Shown: piece by piece, positions 44,022 through 52,930 of the stretch | Position numbering within the stretch: position 1 is the first letter of the stretch | Layout of the letters: each line of letters opens with the position of its first letter | NCBI RefSeq assembly: GCF_008843165.1 | Contig: NZ_CP044427.1 | Span: 1,674,001-1,738,000 of the forward strand | Reading direction: 5' to 3' | Length of the DNA stretch: 64,000 nt | From: Ornithinimicrobium pratense | GTDB lineage: Bacteria; Actinomycetota; Actinomycetes; Actinomycetales; Dermatophilaceae | Made by a program: the position numbers and the translations under genes | The notes under the pieces: model-generated | What the model saw: only the letters and a program-made list of their open reading frames with translations | Database searches by the model: none | What the model was told of the DNA's origin: nothing

Positions 44022-44417
44022 ATGGGACGTGAGCAGGTGGCACCGGCCAACGCGGTGCAACTGGTCGGCAGGGTCAGCGGGGACCCCACGGAGCGTGAGC
44101 TGCCGAGCGGTGACCGGGTGGTGCAGCTGCGGGTCGTGGTCCCCCGGCCGACCCGCCGGGGCCGGGCCTACGCCGGGACCGGGAAGGAGACGGTCGCGAA
44201 GAAGCCGATGGCCGGCGACCGGCCCCGCGCCCAGGTCGACACCATCGACGTGGCCTGCTGGACGGGCCGGGCCAGGGCCGCTGCCCTGCGCCTGCCGGAC
44301 GGTGCCGGGGTGCAGGTCGCGGGGGCGCTGCGGCGTCGCTTCTTCCGCACCGGGTCGGGCCGAGTCTCGCGCTACGAGGTCGAGGCCAGCGTGATCCGGC
44401 GCGTCGACCTGGTGTGA
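44022..44417 (+). CDS. ssb: single-stranded DNA-binding protein paralogue
   Basis: 131 aa from ATG 44022. OB-fold with NAVQLVGRVSGDPTERELPSGDRVVQLRVVVPRP and a later VDTIDVACWTGRARAAAL, as in SSB. The acidic C-terminal tail of the housekeeping SSB is absent, so it is probably the accessory actinobacterial SSB (competence or stress type), not the essential one. The stop starts a 16-bp tandem array. Confidence 0.82.
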   Translation: MGREQVAPANAVQLVGRVSGDPTERELPSGDRVVQLRVVVPRPTRRGRAYAGTGKETVAKKPMAGDRPRAQVDTIDVACWTGRARAAALRLPDGAGVQVAGALRRRFFRTGSGRVSRYEVEASVIRRVDLV

Positions 44418-44462
44418 TGTCGACCTGGCGTGATGTCGACCTGGGGTGACGCCGACCGGGCG
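44399..44462. repeat. 16-bp tandem array at the 3' end of the SSB paralogue gene
   Basis: Four units of 16 bp; the last three begin TGA: TGATGTCGACCTGGCG (44415-44430), TGATGTCGACCTGGGG (44431-44446) and TGACGCCGACCGGGCG (44447-44462), then another TGA at 44463. The first TGA is the gene's stop. The stops fall in all three forward frames. Confidence 0.85.
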
Positions 44463-44521
44463 TGACGGACGGACCCGGGCCTGCCGTCACGCTCCCGGCT
44501 CCGGTGCCCCAGGATGGGTCC

Positions 44522-45646
44522 ATGTCTACCCCCGAGCAGCCCCCGCGCGGCAACCGCCAGCGTGCGGCCCAGGCTCGGGACCGGATGCGGGAAGACCGCC
44601 GCGTGGGATGGGTGCAAGAACGGTGGTACGACCTGCTCGACGTCGGCCGCCAGCCCCGGTTGGTGCGCTCCGTGCTGCGCTACGTCGTGGCCTGGGGCAA
44701 CCTCGGCTCCGGCGGCGTGACCTTCACCGCTTTGCTCTCGCTCACCGCGGCGCTGACGATCGTGGTCAACACCTCCCGGGCTTTCCTCGGGGACCGACCC
44801 GAGCTGGTCGGCGAGGTGATCGCCGTGGTCAACTCGGTCATCCCGGGCATCATCGACAACGGCCGCAACGAAGGCCTGATCCCCGCCGAGCATCTCATTC
44901 GCGACGGGACCTGGGGATGGACGACGTTGGTCTCATCGGTGGTCATCGTCTGGACGGCACTGGCGATGATGACGGGTCTGCGGCGCACCGTGCGGCAGAT
45001 GTTCGGCCTGGGCGGGGCCCCGATCCGGTTCGTGCGCGGCAAGGTCATCGACCTGTGGGGCTTCTTCCTGCTCGCGCTCACCTTCCTGTGCTCCTCGGCG
45101 GTCGTCTCGGCGATGACGCTGCTCGGGGAGAACGTCATGACCTGGTTGGGGCTGCGCAGCGCAGTCACCGGCTGGCTGCTGGCGGTAGGCGCGCTGCTGC
45201 TGGTCGCGGTGCTGGACGCCCTGCTGGTCTGGCTCATCATCCGGGTCACCAGCAAGGTCCGGGTGCCGTGGCCGGACATGCGCCAAGGCATGGTGCTCGG
45301 GGCCGTCGGTTTCGGCCTGCTGCGCCTCGGCGGCACGTCGCTGGTCGGCGCCATCTCGGCCGGTCCGCTGTTCTCCACCTTCGCCGCGGCGGCCACCCTG
45401 CTGCTCACGCTCAACCTGGCGCTGCGGTGGCTGCTCTTCGTGGCGGCCTGGGCGGCCAACCCACCGGCGGCGCACGTCCCGGTCCATCCCGACACCGTGC
45501 ACGCCAAAGAGGTGCCAAACTACGTGACGATGAGCGCGCCGCATACCCTGGACTGGCCCCACCACCAGGTCACCGGCTCGCTCATCCCCGCACACAACCC
45601 GCGGTTCGCGCGCGAGCAGCGCACCGACCGGTCCTCGGGGCAATAA
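44522..45646 (+). CDS. YihY/BrkB-type inner-membrane protein
   Basis: 374 aa from ATG 44522. Cytoplasmic basic N-terminus, then about six helices with the family pieces GGVTFTALLSLTAALTIVV, GLRRTVRQMFG, LVWLIIRVTSKVRVPWPDMRQGMVLGAVGFGLLR. Members are putative transporters once called ribonuclease BN in error. The C-terminal tail of about 60 residues is hydrophilic. Confidence 0.9.
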   Translation: MSTPEQPPRGNRQRAAQARDRMREDRRVGWVQERWYDLLDVGRQPRLVRSVLRYVVAWGNLGSGGVTFTALLSLTAALTIVVNTSRAFLGDRPELVGEVIAVVNSVIPGIIDNGRNEGLIPAEHLIRDGTWGWTTLVSSVVIVWTALAMMTGLRRTVRQMFGLGGAPIRFVRGKVIDLWGFFLLALTFLCSSAVVSAMTLLGENVMTWLGLRSAVTGWLLAVGALLLVAVLDALLVWLIIRVTSKVRVPWPDMRQGMVLGAVGFGLLRLGGTSLVGAISAGPLFSTFAAAATLLLTLNLALRWLLFVAAWAANPPAAHVPVHPDTVHAKEVPNYVTMSAPHTLDWPHHQVTGSLIPAHNPRFAREQRTDRSSGQ

Positions 45647-45655
45647 GGTGGTGCG

Positions 45656-46507
45656 ATGAGCCTGACACCGCGCGTGCACGACGATGGTCGTTCCCGGCTG
45701 ATGGCCTATGACCATGGGGCCCACCTGGCCACCTGGGAGCTCGACGGGGAGCCGGTGCTCTGGCTGAGTGAGGCTGCGGTGCTGGACGGGAGCCACGCCA
45801 TCCGGGGTGGGGTGCCGATCTGCTTCCCGTGGTTCGCTGACGGCCCGGACGGGGAGCACTCCCCCAGCCATGGTGTCGTGCGCACGGCGGTGTGGCGGCC
45901 GGCGACCGCGCAGGGCGAGGAGATCTGGGCCTGGGAGCTGTCGCACACCGACGTTGTCAGCGCTCCAGGCGCCGACCAGATCCCTGGCCCCTTCCACCTG
46001 CGGTATGCCGTGCGCCTCTCCCCCTCTGGTGCCGGGCGCCCCGTGCTTCACCTGGAGCTGCAGGCGCACAACCCGGGGCCATCGACCTACGAGGTCGAGG
46101 TGGCGCTGCACACCTACGTCGCGGTCGGCGACGTCGAGCAGGTGCAGATCGAGGGGCTCGACACCGCTGACTACCTGGACAAGGTGACCGGGTCACGGCG
46201 ACGCCAGGAGGGGCCCGTGCGGCTGACGGGCGAGACTGACCGGGTCTACGAGCGCAGCGGACCGGTCAGGGTCCAGGACCACGCCGGGGGCCGCGCGGTG
46301 GAGCTGAGCCCGCGGGGCGCGGCTCAGACGGTGGTGTGGAACCCATGGGCGGAGCAGGCCGCGACCACCTCCGACCTCACCGATGAGTCCTGGCGCCGGT
46401 TCGTCTGCGTGGAGACCGCCGCGACCAAAGAGCAGGCGCTGACCGTGACGCCTGGCCAGACCCGCACCCTGGGGTGCTCCTTGAGCACCCACCCTGTCGG
46501 ACGATGA
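45656..46507 (+). CDS. D-hexose-6-phosphate mutarotase-like aldose epimerase
   Basis: 283 aa, starting 9 bp after the previous stop. It would interconvert alpha and beta anomers of hexose 6-phosphate. Hallmarks: PWFADGPDGEHSPSHGVVR, the catalytic histidine in HTYVAVGDVEQVQIEG, and VVWNPWAEQA with FVCVETAA at the end. Galactose-mutarotase fold. Confidence 0.9.
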   Translation: MSLTPRVHDDGRSRLMAYDHGAHLATWELDGEPVLWLSEAAVLDGSHAIRGGVPICFPWFADGPDGEHSPSHGVVRTAVWRPATAQGEEIWAWELSHTDVVSAPGADQIPGPFHLRYAVRLSPSGAGRPVLHLELQAHNPGPSTYEVEVALHTYVAVGDVEQVQIEGLDTADYLDKVTGSRRRQEGPVRLTGETDRVYERSGPVRVQDHAGGRAVELSPRGAAQTVVWNPWAEQAATTSDLTDESWRRFVCVETAATKEQALTVTPGQTRTLGCSLSTHPVGR

Positions 46508-46523
46508 AAGACCCGAGGACCTG

Positions 46524-48194
46524 ATGAGCGAGAAGACCAGCACGGGCGAGCAGGAACGCCGACGCATCGACGAGGAGGAGATCGGCGGCCGCGAGGTCGT
46601 GCCGTCCCCGGTAGAGGTCGAAGGACCCGGACCGCACCCCACCTACGACGGCAGCGGCGTGGACCGTGGGTCATTGCTCCTGGCCGGTCTCAAGGGCGCC
46701 GCGAACTGGTCGTGGCGCCTGCTGCTGGTCCTCGCCGCGCTGGCGGTCCTCCTGTGGCTGGTCGGGCAGCTGTGGGTCGGGGTCCTGCCGGTGCTCATGG
46801 CCATCCTCATCTCCACCATCCTGTGGCCGGTCTCCACCTGGCTCAAGGCCCACGGCTGGCCATCCGCACTGGCGGCCCTCACCGTGCTGATCGGCTCCTT
46901 GGCCGCGGTCGTCGGCGTCTTCGTGGCTATCGCCCCCACGGTCATCGAGCAGGGACAGATCATCATCCAGCAGGCTGGCGAGGGGCTGCAGGTGATGCTG
47001 GAGTGGCTGTCCGGACCGCCGCTGAACCTGCAGAACGAGCAGGTCACCGACTATGTCGACCAGGCCTCCACCTGGCTGCAGGAGCAGTCCAACCAGATCG
47101 CCGGCGGCGTGATCAGCGGAGCGATGACGGTCGGGTCGATCCTGGTGACGATCGTCATGACCCTGGTCTTCACCTTCTTCATCCTCAAAGACGGTCAGCG
47201 GTTCGGGCCCTGGGTGCGCCGCGTCGCCGGCCCCACGGCGGGCATGCACCTGACCGAGGGATTCGCCCGCATCTGGAAGACCGTCGGCGGCTTCTTCAAG
47301 GCGCAGGCCGCCGTCTCGGCGGTCGATGCCATCTTCATCGGCCTGGGACTACTGCTTCTCGGGGTGCCGATGGCCTTCGTGCTGGCGATCATCACCTTCT
47401 TCGCCGGCTTCATCCCGATCGTCGGCGCCTTCACCGCTGGGTCTCTCGCGGTCCTGGTGGCTCTGGTCTCCGAGGGCTTTACGACCGCGATCTGGGTCCT
47501 CGTCATCGTGCTGGCGGTGCAGCAGATCGAGGGCAATGTGTTGCAGCCCGTGCTGCAGAGCAAGGCGATGGACCTGCACCCGGCCCTGATCCTGCTCGTG
47601 GTGGCAGCGGGGGCCACCCGGTTCGGGATCGTCGGCGCGTTCCTGGCGGTGCCAGTGACGGCCGCCTTCGTCAGCGTCATCCGCTACGGCAGCGAGCACC
47701 TCGACCTGCGCACCGGCACCGTGCGGGCCGAAGAGCTCAAAATCCTCACCTCCGAGGGCCGCGCCGCCGCGGTGATGGCCGAACGCACCGCCCCCGTCTT
47801 CCAGCTGCGGGCCCAGCAGGCCTTCGAGCAGGCCGAGGGCGAGCGCGGCGCCGCCCGCGTGTTCGCACAGCCCGGCGCAGCGCTCGCGACCTCCTTGCGC
47901 GACAAGTTGCTGGCCCCCATCCGGCGTCGCGGAGACTCCGACGACGAGGTCTCAGAGGGCAAGGTCTCAGCGGGAGAGGTGGCCGAGCAGACTCGGGTCG
48001 CTGGTGCCGACGGTGGGGCCCACTTGGCCCCGCCCTCAGACGTCCTGGAGCGGCAGAAGAACGAGGTGCGCCATCACCGCGAACAGGTCGAGGGCCAGCC
48101 TCAGAAGGAACCCGGCGCGACCCGGGCCGCCAAGCCGCCGAACTCTAAGGCCCCGTCCGACCACCCGGGGGACGACGCCGAGACTCCACGGTAG
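46524..48194 (+). CDS. AI-2E family transporter
   Basis: 556 aa with about eight helices (for example VLLWLVGQLWVGVLPVLMAILISTILWPVSTWLKAHGW) and the family block FFAGFIPIVGAFTAGSLAVLVALVSEG and QQIEGNVLQPVLQSKAMDLHPALILL. The C-terminal 170 residues are hydrophilic, charged and longer than average, perhaps regulatory. Members export autoinducer-2, other small molecules or ions. Confidence 0.92.
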   Translation: MSEKTSTGEQERRRIDEEEIGGREVVPSPVEVEGPGPHPTYDGSGVDRGSLLLAGLKGAANWSWRLLLVLAALAVLLWLVGQLWVGVLPVLMAILISTILWPVSTWLKAHGWPSALAALTVLIGSLAAVVGVFVAIAPTVIEQGQIIIQQAGEGLQVMLEWLSGPPLNLQNEQVTDYVDQASTWLQEQSNQIAGGVISGAMTVGSILVTIVMTLVFTFFILKDGQRFGPWVRRVAGPTAGMHLTEGFARIWKTVGGFFKAQAAVSAVDAIFIGLGLLLLGVPMAFVLAIITFFAGFIPIVGAFTAGSLAVLVALVSEGFTTAIWVLVIVLAVQQIEGNVLQPVLQSKAMDLHPALILLVVAAGATRFGIVGAFLAVPVTAAFVSVIRYGSEHLDLRTGTVRAEELKILTSEGRAAAVMAERTAPVFQLRAQQAFEQAEGERGAARVFAQPGAALATSLRDKLLAPIRRRGDSDDEVSEGKVSAGEVAEQTRVAGADGGAHLAPPSDVLERQKNEVRHHREQVEGQPQKEPGATRAAKPPNSKAPSDHPGDDAETPR

Positions 48195-48206
48195 GTGTGG
48201 CGGACA

Positions 48207-48246
48207 CAGTAACGGGCACCCACCTGATGGTGGGTGCCCGTTACTG
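48207..48246. terminator. bidirectional terminator
   Basis: Perfect 18-bp inverted repeat (arms 48207-48224 and 48229-48246, core AACGGGCACCCACC) with a 4-nt loop, between two convergent genes. Confidence 0.9.
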
Positions 48247-48290
48247 CGCTCCAGTCGCCGTCCGCCCTCGGCCGGTGACCAGAGGAAGGA

Positions 48291-48473
48291 TCAGCGGGAG
48301 GCGTCCTTGAAGCCATCCTTCACGTTCTCGCCGACCTGCTTGGCGCTGGAGGAGACCTGGTCCGTCTTGCCCTCGGCTTCCATCTGCTCGTTGTCGATGG
48401 TCTTGCCGGTGCCCTCCTTGGCCTTGCCCTTGGCATCCTGTGCGGCGTTGGAGATCTTGTCACCGAGTCCCAT
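48291..48473 (-). CDS. CsbD-family stress protein
   Basis: 60 aa from ATG 48473, behind AAGGAG. GLGDKISNAAQDAKGKAKEGTGKTIDNEQMEAEGKTDQ is the CsbD pattern: small, helical and charged, typical of general stress regulons. A longer upstream frame is rejected because it lacks a ribosome site. Confidence 0.9.
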   Translation of the reverse strand: MGLGDKISNAAQDAKGKAKEGTGKTIDNEQMEAEGKTDQVSSSAKQVGENVKDGFKDASR

Positions 48474-48608
48474 GTCGTGCTCCTTCGGTAGATGGATGAA
48501 CTGTTTTAACACTCCCCCGAGCCGTGGCACCTCGCAACTCGAAGTGAGCCGGAGGGAGTCGCCGGGCATCCGGACGCGCCAGACGACGCCCCGTGCAGGC
48601 GCGTCGGA

Positions 48609-48968
48609 TCAGGCGCTGCGCCGGCGCGAGGGCTTCTCGCCGCGCATCTCGCGCAGCAGGCCCAGCCGCTCCTCGAGCAGCTCCTCCAGCTCAGGGATGG
48701 AGCGGCGCTCCAGCAGCATGTCCCAATGGGTGCGCTGGGGCTTGCCGGCCTTCACCTCGGGCTCGGGGCCGTCCTCGAGCTTGGCGTCAAGCCCACAGCG
48801 GCACTCCCATAGCGGCGGGATGTCTGCCTCCACGGAGAACGGCAACTCGCTGACGTGCCCGTCGGGGCAGACGTAGCGGCTGATCGCCCGCTCGCTAAAG
48901 GTGACGCCCTCGTCGCTCTCGAAGGACAGCCAGCTCAGGTTGGTGCCGCGCAGGGACCTCTCTGCCAT
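48609..48968 (-). CDS. rbpA: RNA polymerase-binding protein RbpA
   Basis: 119 aa. RbpA binds the sigma factor and helps RNA polymerase open promoters in actinobacteria. Visible: VCPDGHVSELPFSVEADIPPLWECRCG (zinc-ribbon-like core), then the basic linker and sigma-interacting helix THWDMLLERRSIPELEELLEERL. Upstream lies a 12-bp tandem repeat. Confidence 0.95.
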   Translation of the reverse strand: MAERSLRGTNLSWLSFESDEGVTFSERAISRYVCPDGHVSELPFSVEADIPPLWECRCGLDAKLEDGPEPEVKAGKPQRTHWDMLLERRSIPELEELLEERLGLLREMRGEKPSRRRSA

Positions 48969-49011
48969 GTGTGTGCACTCCCATTCGTGTCTAGGACACG
49001 GGTGTTCTCGT

Positions 49012-49035
49012 GGTCATGTCGACGGTCATGTCGAC
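49012..49035. repeat. 12-bp tandem repeat upstream of rbpA
   Basis: GGTCATGTCGAC occurs twice in direct contact (49012-49023 and 49024-49035), about 45 bp before the rbpA start. It could be a regulator site, but no matching protein is known to me. Confidence 0.6.
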
Positions 49036-49229
49036 GTTCGGGACCCGCGCCCGTGCCGCAGGCGTTCCCATGTAGTGAACGTCGGCGAAGGTGTTGATGT
49101 TCCCCGGCGTAGCGCGCACCGGCGGCAGGGAACTGCACCGGGGGGCGACGCGAGGTTGACATGCCATGCTAGCGGGGCAGGCGTCAACTGGTCCAACCGA
49201 GCCGGGCAGACGGGGTGAAGAGTCGGCTG

Positions 49230-49781
49230 TCAGCGGTCGAGCTGGCGGGGCCCTCCGGCCTCGGGCGTGCCGGGTGCCTGCTGCTCGGCCACGACCTCTC
49301 CCTCGATCACCTGGCCCCTGCCGGAGCTGCGGCGGGCTCCCCCGCCTGCCGGCGGCGGAGCGCCCGGACCGACGACTGCGACGGCCCGGCTGGCGACGAA
49401 GGCCTGCAGCATCCGCCTCGCGACGGGGCGGGTGAAGGGCAGGACCAGCAGCAGCCCCGCCGCGTCGCTGACGAAACCCGGCAGGATGAGCAGGAAGCCA
49501 CCGATCATCACCAGGATGGCGTCGGTCACCTCGTCGGCGGGCATCTTGCCCGAGTTCAGCGTCTCCTGCAGCGCCTTGTAGGTGCGTGACGTCTCGTGCC
49601 TGACCAGGAGCACGCCCACCACGGCCACCGCGACCAGCGCACCCAACGTCCACCAGAAGCCGATCGTCCGTCCGACCAGGACCAGCGCAGCGACCTCGGC
49701 GAAGGGCAGGATCACCAGCGCGAGCAGCAGCCAGCGCAGCAGGCCGCCGCGGCGGCGCGGCGTCGGTCCGGGGGTGCTCAT
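49230..49781 (-). CDS. FxsA-family membrane protein
   Basis: 183 aa from ATG 49781, overlapping the upstream ppm stop (ATGA). Three or four helices with the family pieces LPFAEVAALVLVGRTIGFWWTL and KMPADEVTDAILVMIGGFLLILPGFVSDAAG. FxsA in E. coli limits F-exclusion of phage T7; a general function is unknown. C-terminal tail is hydrophilic. Confidence 0.9.
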   Translation of the reverse strand: MSTPGPTPRRRGGLLRWLLLALVILPFAEVAALVLVGRTIGFWWTLGALVAVAVVGVLLVRHETSRTYKALQETLNSGKMPADEVTDAILVMIGGFLLILPGFVSDAAGLLLVLPFTRPVARRMLQAFVASRAVAVVGPGAPPPAGGGARRSSGRGQVIEGEVVAEQQAPGTPEAGGPRQLDR

Positions 49782-50605
49782 GTGTGCTCGTCTCCTCGTA
49801 GGGTCTGCCAGCGGGAACGGTCCCAGGCGGCCCGCTGTTCCCCGACCAGCCTGCGCACCTGGCCGGCTCGCCGTCGGGCACCCCATACCCCGACGCGCAC
49901 CATCGCCTCGCGCACGATCGCATCGCTCATCTTCGACGTGCCCTCCTCACGCTCGACGAACGCGATGGGCACCTCCACCACGTGCAGCCCTTCCTCGAGG
50001 GCCCGCACGGTGAGGTCGACCTGGAAGCAGTAGCCCTGGGAGGCGACAGCGCTGGTGTTCATCCGCCGCAGGGCGGCCAACCGGTAGACCCGGAACCCGG
50101 CGGTCGAGTCCCGCACCGCGATGCCCAGCACCAGGCGGGCGTAGGTGTTGGCACCAACCGAGAGCAGCCGGCGGTGGGCTGGCCAGTTGTGCACGGAGCC
50201 GCCGGGGACCCAGCGCGAGCCGATCACCAGGTCGGCCCCGGTGACCTCGGCGGTGTGCAGCAGGTCCGGCAGCTGCTCCGGCTGGTGTGACCCGTCCGCG
50301 TCGATCTGCACGACCACGTCATACCCGCGCTCCTGCGCCCACGCGAAGCCGGCCAGGTAGGCCGGGCCCAGCCCCTGCTTGCCGGACCGGTGCAGGACGT
50401 GCACCTGGGGGTCCTGCCCCGCGAGCCGGTCCGCGATCTCGCCGGTGCCGTCCGGGCTGTTGTCGTCCAGGACCAGGACGTCCGCCTCGGGGACGGCGCT
50501 GCGGATCCGCGCCACGATCTTGGGTAGCGTGGTCCGCTCGTTGTAGGTCGGCACGCAGATGCAGACGCCGTCCAGGGAGGCACGCGCGGGGTCCGAGGAG
50601 CTCAC
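49778..50605 (-). CDS. ppm1: polyprenol monophosphomannose synthase (GT2)
   Basis: 275 aa, GTG start. It would transfer mannose from GDP-mannose to polyprenol phosphate, supplying lipoarabinomannan and protein mannosylation. GT2 pieces: VCICVPTYNERTTLPKIV, VLVLDDNSPDGTGEIADRL and the metal motif QIDADGSHQPEQLPDLL, then GSRWVPGGSVHNWPAHRRLLS. C-terminal basic tail. Directly downstream of lnt; in M. tuberculosis the two functions are one fused protein (Rv2051c). Confidence 0.92.
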   Translation of the reverse strand: MSSSDPARASLDGVCICVPTYNERTTLPKIVARIRSAVPEADVLVLDDNSPDGTGEIADRLAGQDPQVHVLHRSGKQGLGPAYLAGFAWAQERGYDVVVQIDADGSHQPEQLPDLLHTAEVTGADLVIGSRWVPGGSVHNWPAHRRLLSVGANTYARLVLGIAVRDSTAGFRVYRLAALRRMNTSAVASQGYCFQVDLTVRALEEGLHVVEVPIAFVEREEGTSKMSDAIVREAMVRVGVWGARRRAGQVRRLVGEQRAAWDRSRWQTLRGDEHT

Positions 50606-50621
50606 CTGGGCAGCCTAGTCG

Positions 50622-52130
50622 TCACCGGCGGGTCCCCCGGCGAACGGTGAGCAGCCCGAGCAGGACGACGAGCCCCGCTGCCACGGGCACCCACGGGCCG
50701 ATGTGCACCGCTGCCGTGGTCTCGGTGCGTAACGGGACATCGCCCTGGACCAGGTCGGTGGTGAACAGCTCGGTCTGCCCGTGCACCTGCCCGTCCGGGG
50801 TGATCAGCGCTGAAACGCCCACATTGCTGATGTGCACCACCGACCTGCCGAGCTCCACGGCCCGGACCCGGGAGATGCCGAGGTGCTCCACCGACTGGTG
50901 GCCCTCGCCGAACCACGCGTTGCTGGTCGGCACGACGACGATCTCCGCCCCGCCGAGCGCAAGGTCGCGGGTGGCCTGGTCCATGACGTTCTCGAAGCAG
51001 ATGGCCAGCCCCACGACGATCTCGCGACCGTCGCGCAGGGTCACCGGCAGCAGCCCCGGCTCGGCCCCGGCGTCCCAGTCGGGGATCCGGTCCACCCACG
51101 GCGAGAGGTGGCGCATCACCGGCCGCAGCGGCATGAACTCGCCGAACGGCGCCAGGTAGACCTTTTGGTACTCGGCGACGAGCCCCTCCCCCGGGCCCAC
51201 CTGGTAGACCATATTGCGGGGCGCATCGTCCGCCGTGCGCGAGGTCGCCCCGAACAACAGCGGGGCCTGGACCGTGTCGACGACCTCCTGGATCGCCCCG
51301 ACCGCCTCCTGGCCGCTGCGGGTGGAGACGGGGTCGAGGTCGCTGGCGCCCTCGGGCCAGAGGACCAGGTCGGGGTATGCAGTCTCGCCGTCGGCCACCG
51401 CGCCGGCCAGGGCCTGCGTCTGGTCGAGGTAGCGCTGCAGCATCGCCCCACGCTCCGCGCTCAGCGTGCGGGTGTAGTCCGTGGGCAGATCGCCCTGGAC
51501 GGCGGCGATCCGCACGGTCGGGCCGTCGGTGGGCCGTGGGAGCAGTAGGGGTGCGAAGGTCAGCGCCGTCGCCAGCGCGGCGAACCCCAGGGAGCTGAGA
51601 GCCCGTCCGCGCACGAGCCGCTGCACGCTCAGGGCGAGCAGGCCACCGACAAGGGCCACGAGGAAGCCCAACCCCAGGACGGAGACCCAGCTGACCGCAC
51701 CCAGCAGCGGGGAGTCTCCCTGGCTGAAGGCGAGCCGCCCCCAGGGGAAGCCGCCGAAGGGGGTGGCCGAGCGCGCATACTCCATCAGCACCCAGGCCGC
51801 GGCCCCGACGACGGGACGCACCGCCCCCCGGCGCTGCAGCAGAGCCAGCAGCCCGCCCAGGGCCGCCGGGTAGAGGGCCGAGGCCACGCTCATCGCCAGC
51901 CACGGCGCCGGACCCGCGTAGGTGCCGGCCCAGGTGAACATGGCGGTGTACCAGGTCAGCCCCAGCACGAAACCGGCCAGCAGACCCTGCCAGAGCTTGG
52001 CCCCTGCGGTGGCCAGCGCCAGGCACAGGCAGCCGACGATCGCCAGCGGCCAGATGTCGTAGCCCGGGAAGGCCAGCAGCAGCGCCACGCCGCCCAGTGC
52101 GGCGAGAAGGAGGCGGAGCGGCAGGAGCAC
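50622..52130 (-). CDS. lnt: apolipoprotein N-acyltransferase
   Basis: 502 aa from GTG 52130 (VLLPLRLLLAALGG), with a TACCCT -10-like box close upstream; a longer frame to 52259 is rejected. Six to eight helices, then the nitrilase-like domain: glutamate in LVLWPEGASDLDP, lysine in YQKVYLAPFGEFMPL and nucleophile C378 in VGLAICFENVMDQ. It adds the third acyl chain to lipoproteins. Confidence 0.93.
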   Translation of the reverse strand: MLLPLRLLLAALGGVALLLAFPGYDIWPLAIVGCLCLALATAGAKLWQGLLAGFVLGLTWYTAMFTWAGTYAGPAPWLAMSVASALYPAALGGLLALLQRRGAVRPVVGAAAWVLMEYARSATPFGGFPWGRLAFSQGDSPLLGAVSWVSVLGLGFLVALVGGLLALSVQRLVRGRALSSLGFAALATALTFAPLLLPRPTDGPTVRIAAVQGDLPTDYTRTLSAERGAMLQRYLDQTQALAGAVADGETAYPDLVLWPEGASDLDPVSTRSGQEAVGAIQEVVDTVQAPLLFGATSRTADDAPRNMVYQVGPGEGLVAEYQKVYLAPFGEFMPLRPVMRHLSPWVDRIPDWDAGAEPGLLPVTLRDGREIVVGLAICFENVMDQATRDLALGGAEIVVVPTSNAWFGEGHQSVEHLGISRVRAVELGRSVVHISNVGVSALITPDGQVHGQTELFTTDLVQGDVPLRTETTAAVHIGPWVPVAAGLVVLLGLLTVRRGTRR

Positions 52131-52513
52131 CCGTCCAGGGTACGTCGTGGTCCTGGATGCGGACTGGCACGGGCCGTTCCGGGGAGGATGCCGACGTGCT
52201 CGGGTGGGGATGCCGACGAGGGCCCGCCCGCAGGCCCGGATATGGCCGGGCCCCGGCACCTTTGGGGCCGGGTCCGGGACGACTGGTGGCCGTCACGGAC
52301 CCGTTGTCTACTCGGTGCGCGGGGCCCTGGCTCCTCGGTCACGCCGAGGCGTCCTTCGGGGACCCGTCGAACTTAGGCCGGGCGACCCTCAGGTGTCAAC
52401 AGCCCTCTGACCTGCGCAGATGCGCGTCGGCGCAGGTCAAGGCGCGGTGTCGCCGGCGAAGGTGACCATGCCCACAGGCAGGTCCTCGGCGTGTCGTCGC
52501 AGACACGCCGCCC
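52131..52513. other. 383-bp interval between lnt and kal
   Basis: Holds the lnt promoter region and a stem-loop; no convincing gene on either strand. Confidence 0.6.
52408..52439 (-). terminator. terminator of the kdd-kamD-kamE-kal operon
   Basis: Perfect 10-bp inverted repeat TGACCTGCGC (52408-52417) and its complement (52430-52439) with a 12-nt loop, 75 bp downstream of the kal stop on the minus strand. Confidence 0.7.
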
Positions 52514-52930
52514 TCAGGCCGACGGCGGCACCACGACCGTGCCACGGGCCGTGGTCGCCACGACCGGCGGGTCCAGGACGTCCGCCGCCGAGGCGCCGCG
52601 CTCCGGGTTGCCCCGGGCCATGACCCGCACCTGGAAGTCCATCTCCCGGGACCGGCTGCCGACCCGGACCAGGGTGGCGGTGACCTCCAGGCAGTCCCCG
52701 GCCCGCACCGGCGCCAGGAACTGCACGTCGGAGTAGGAGGCGAAGAGCCCCTCGTCGCCGTCGGTGCGGATGCACAGCTCGGTGGCCACGTCGCCGAACA
52801 GGCCCAGGCCGTAGGCGCCATCCACCAGGTTGCCGGCGTAGTGGGCGTGCGCGTAGGGCACGTATCGGGCGTGGGTGACGCCCATGCCCACCTGGGCCGG
52901 GTGGGAGGCGGGGGTTGGCCGGTCGGTCAT
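52514..52930 (-). CDS. kal: 3-aminobutyryl-CoA ammonia-lyase
   Basis: 138 aa hotdog-fold protein. It would release ammonia from 3-aminobutyryl-CoA to give crotonyl-CoA, the last specific step of lysine fermentation. Matching pieces: HAHYAGNLVDGAYGLGLFGDVATELCIRTDGDEGLF (in parts), then DVQFLAPVRAGDCLEVTATLVRVG. Family length is about 130. Its ATG overlaps the kamE stop. Identified from family resemblance plus the operon; a thioesterase-like alternative is less likely here. Confidence 0.88.
   Translation of the reverse strand: MTDRPTPASHPAQVGMGVTHARYVPYAHAHYAGNLVDGAYGLGLFGDVATELCIRTDGDEGLFASYSDVQFLAPVRAGDCLEVTATLVRVGSRSREMDFQVRVMARGNPERGASAADVLDPPVVATTARGTVVVPPSA

Noticed and set aside
52131..52259. 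Longer N-terminus for lnt
   Set aside because: The extra stretch is Arg/Pro-rich and covers a promoter-like region; GTG 52130 directly precedes the first helix.
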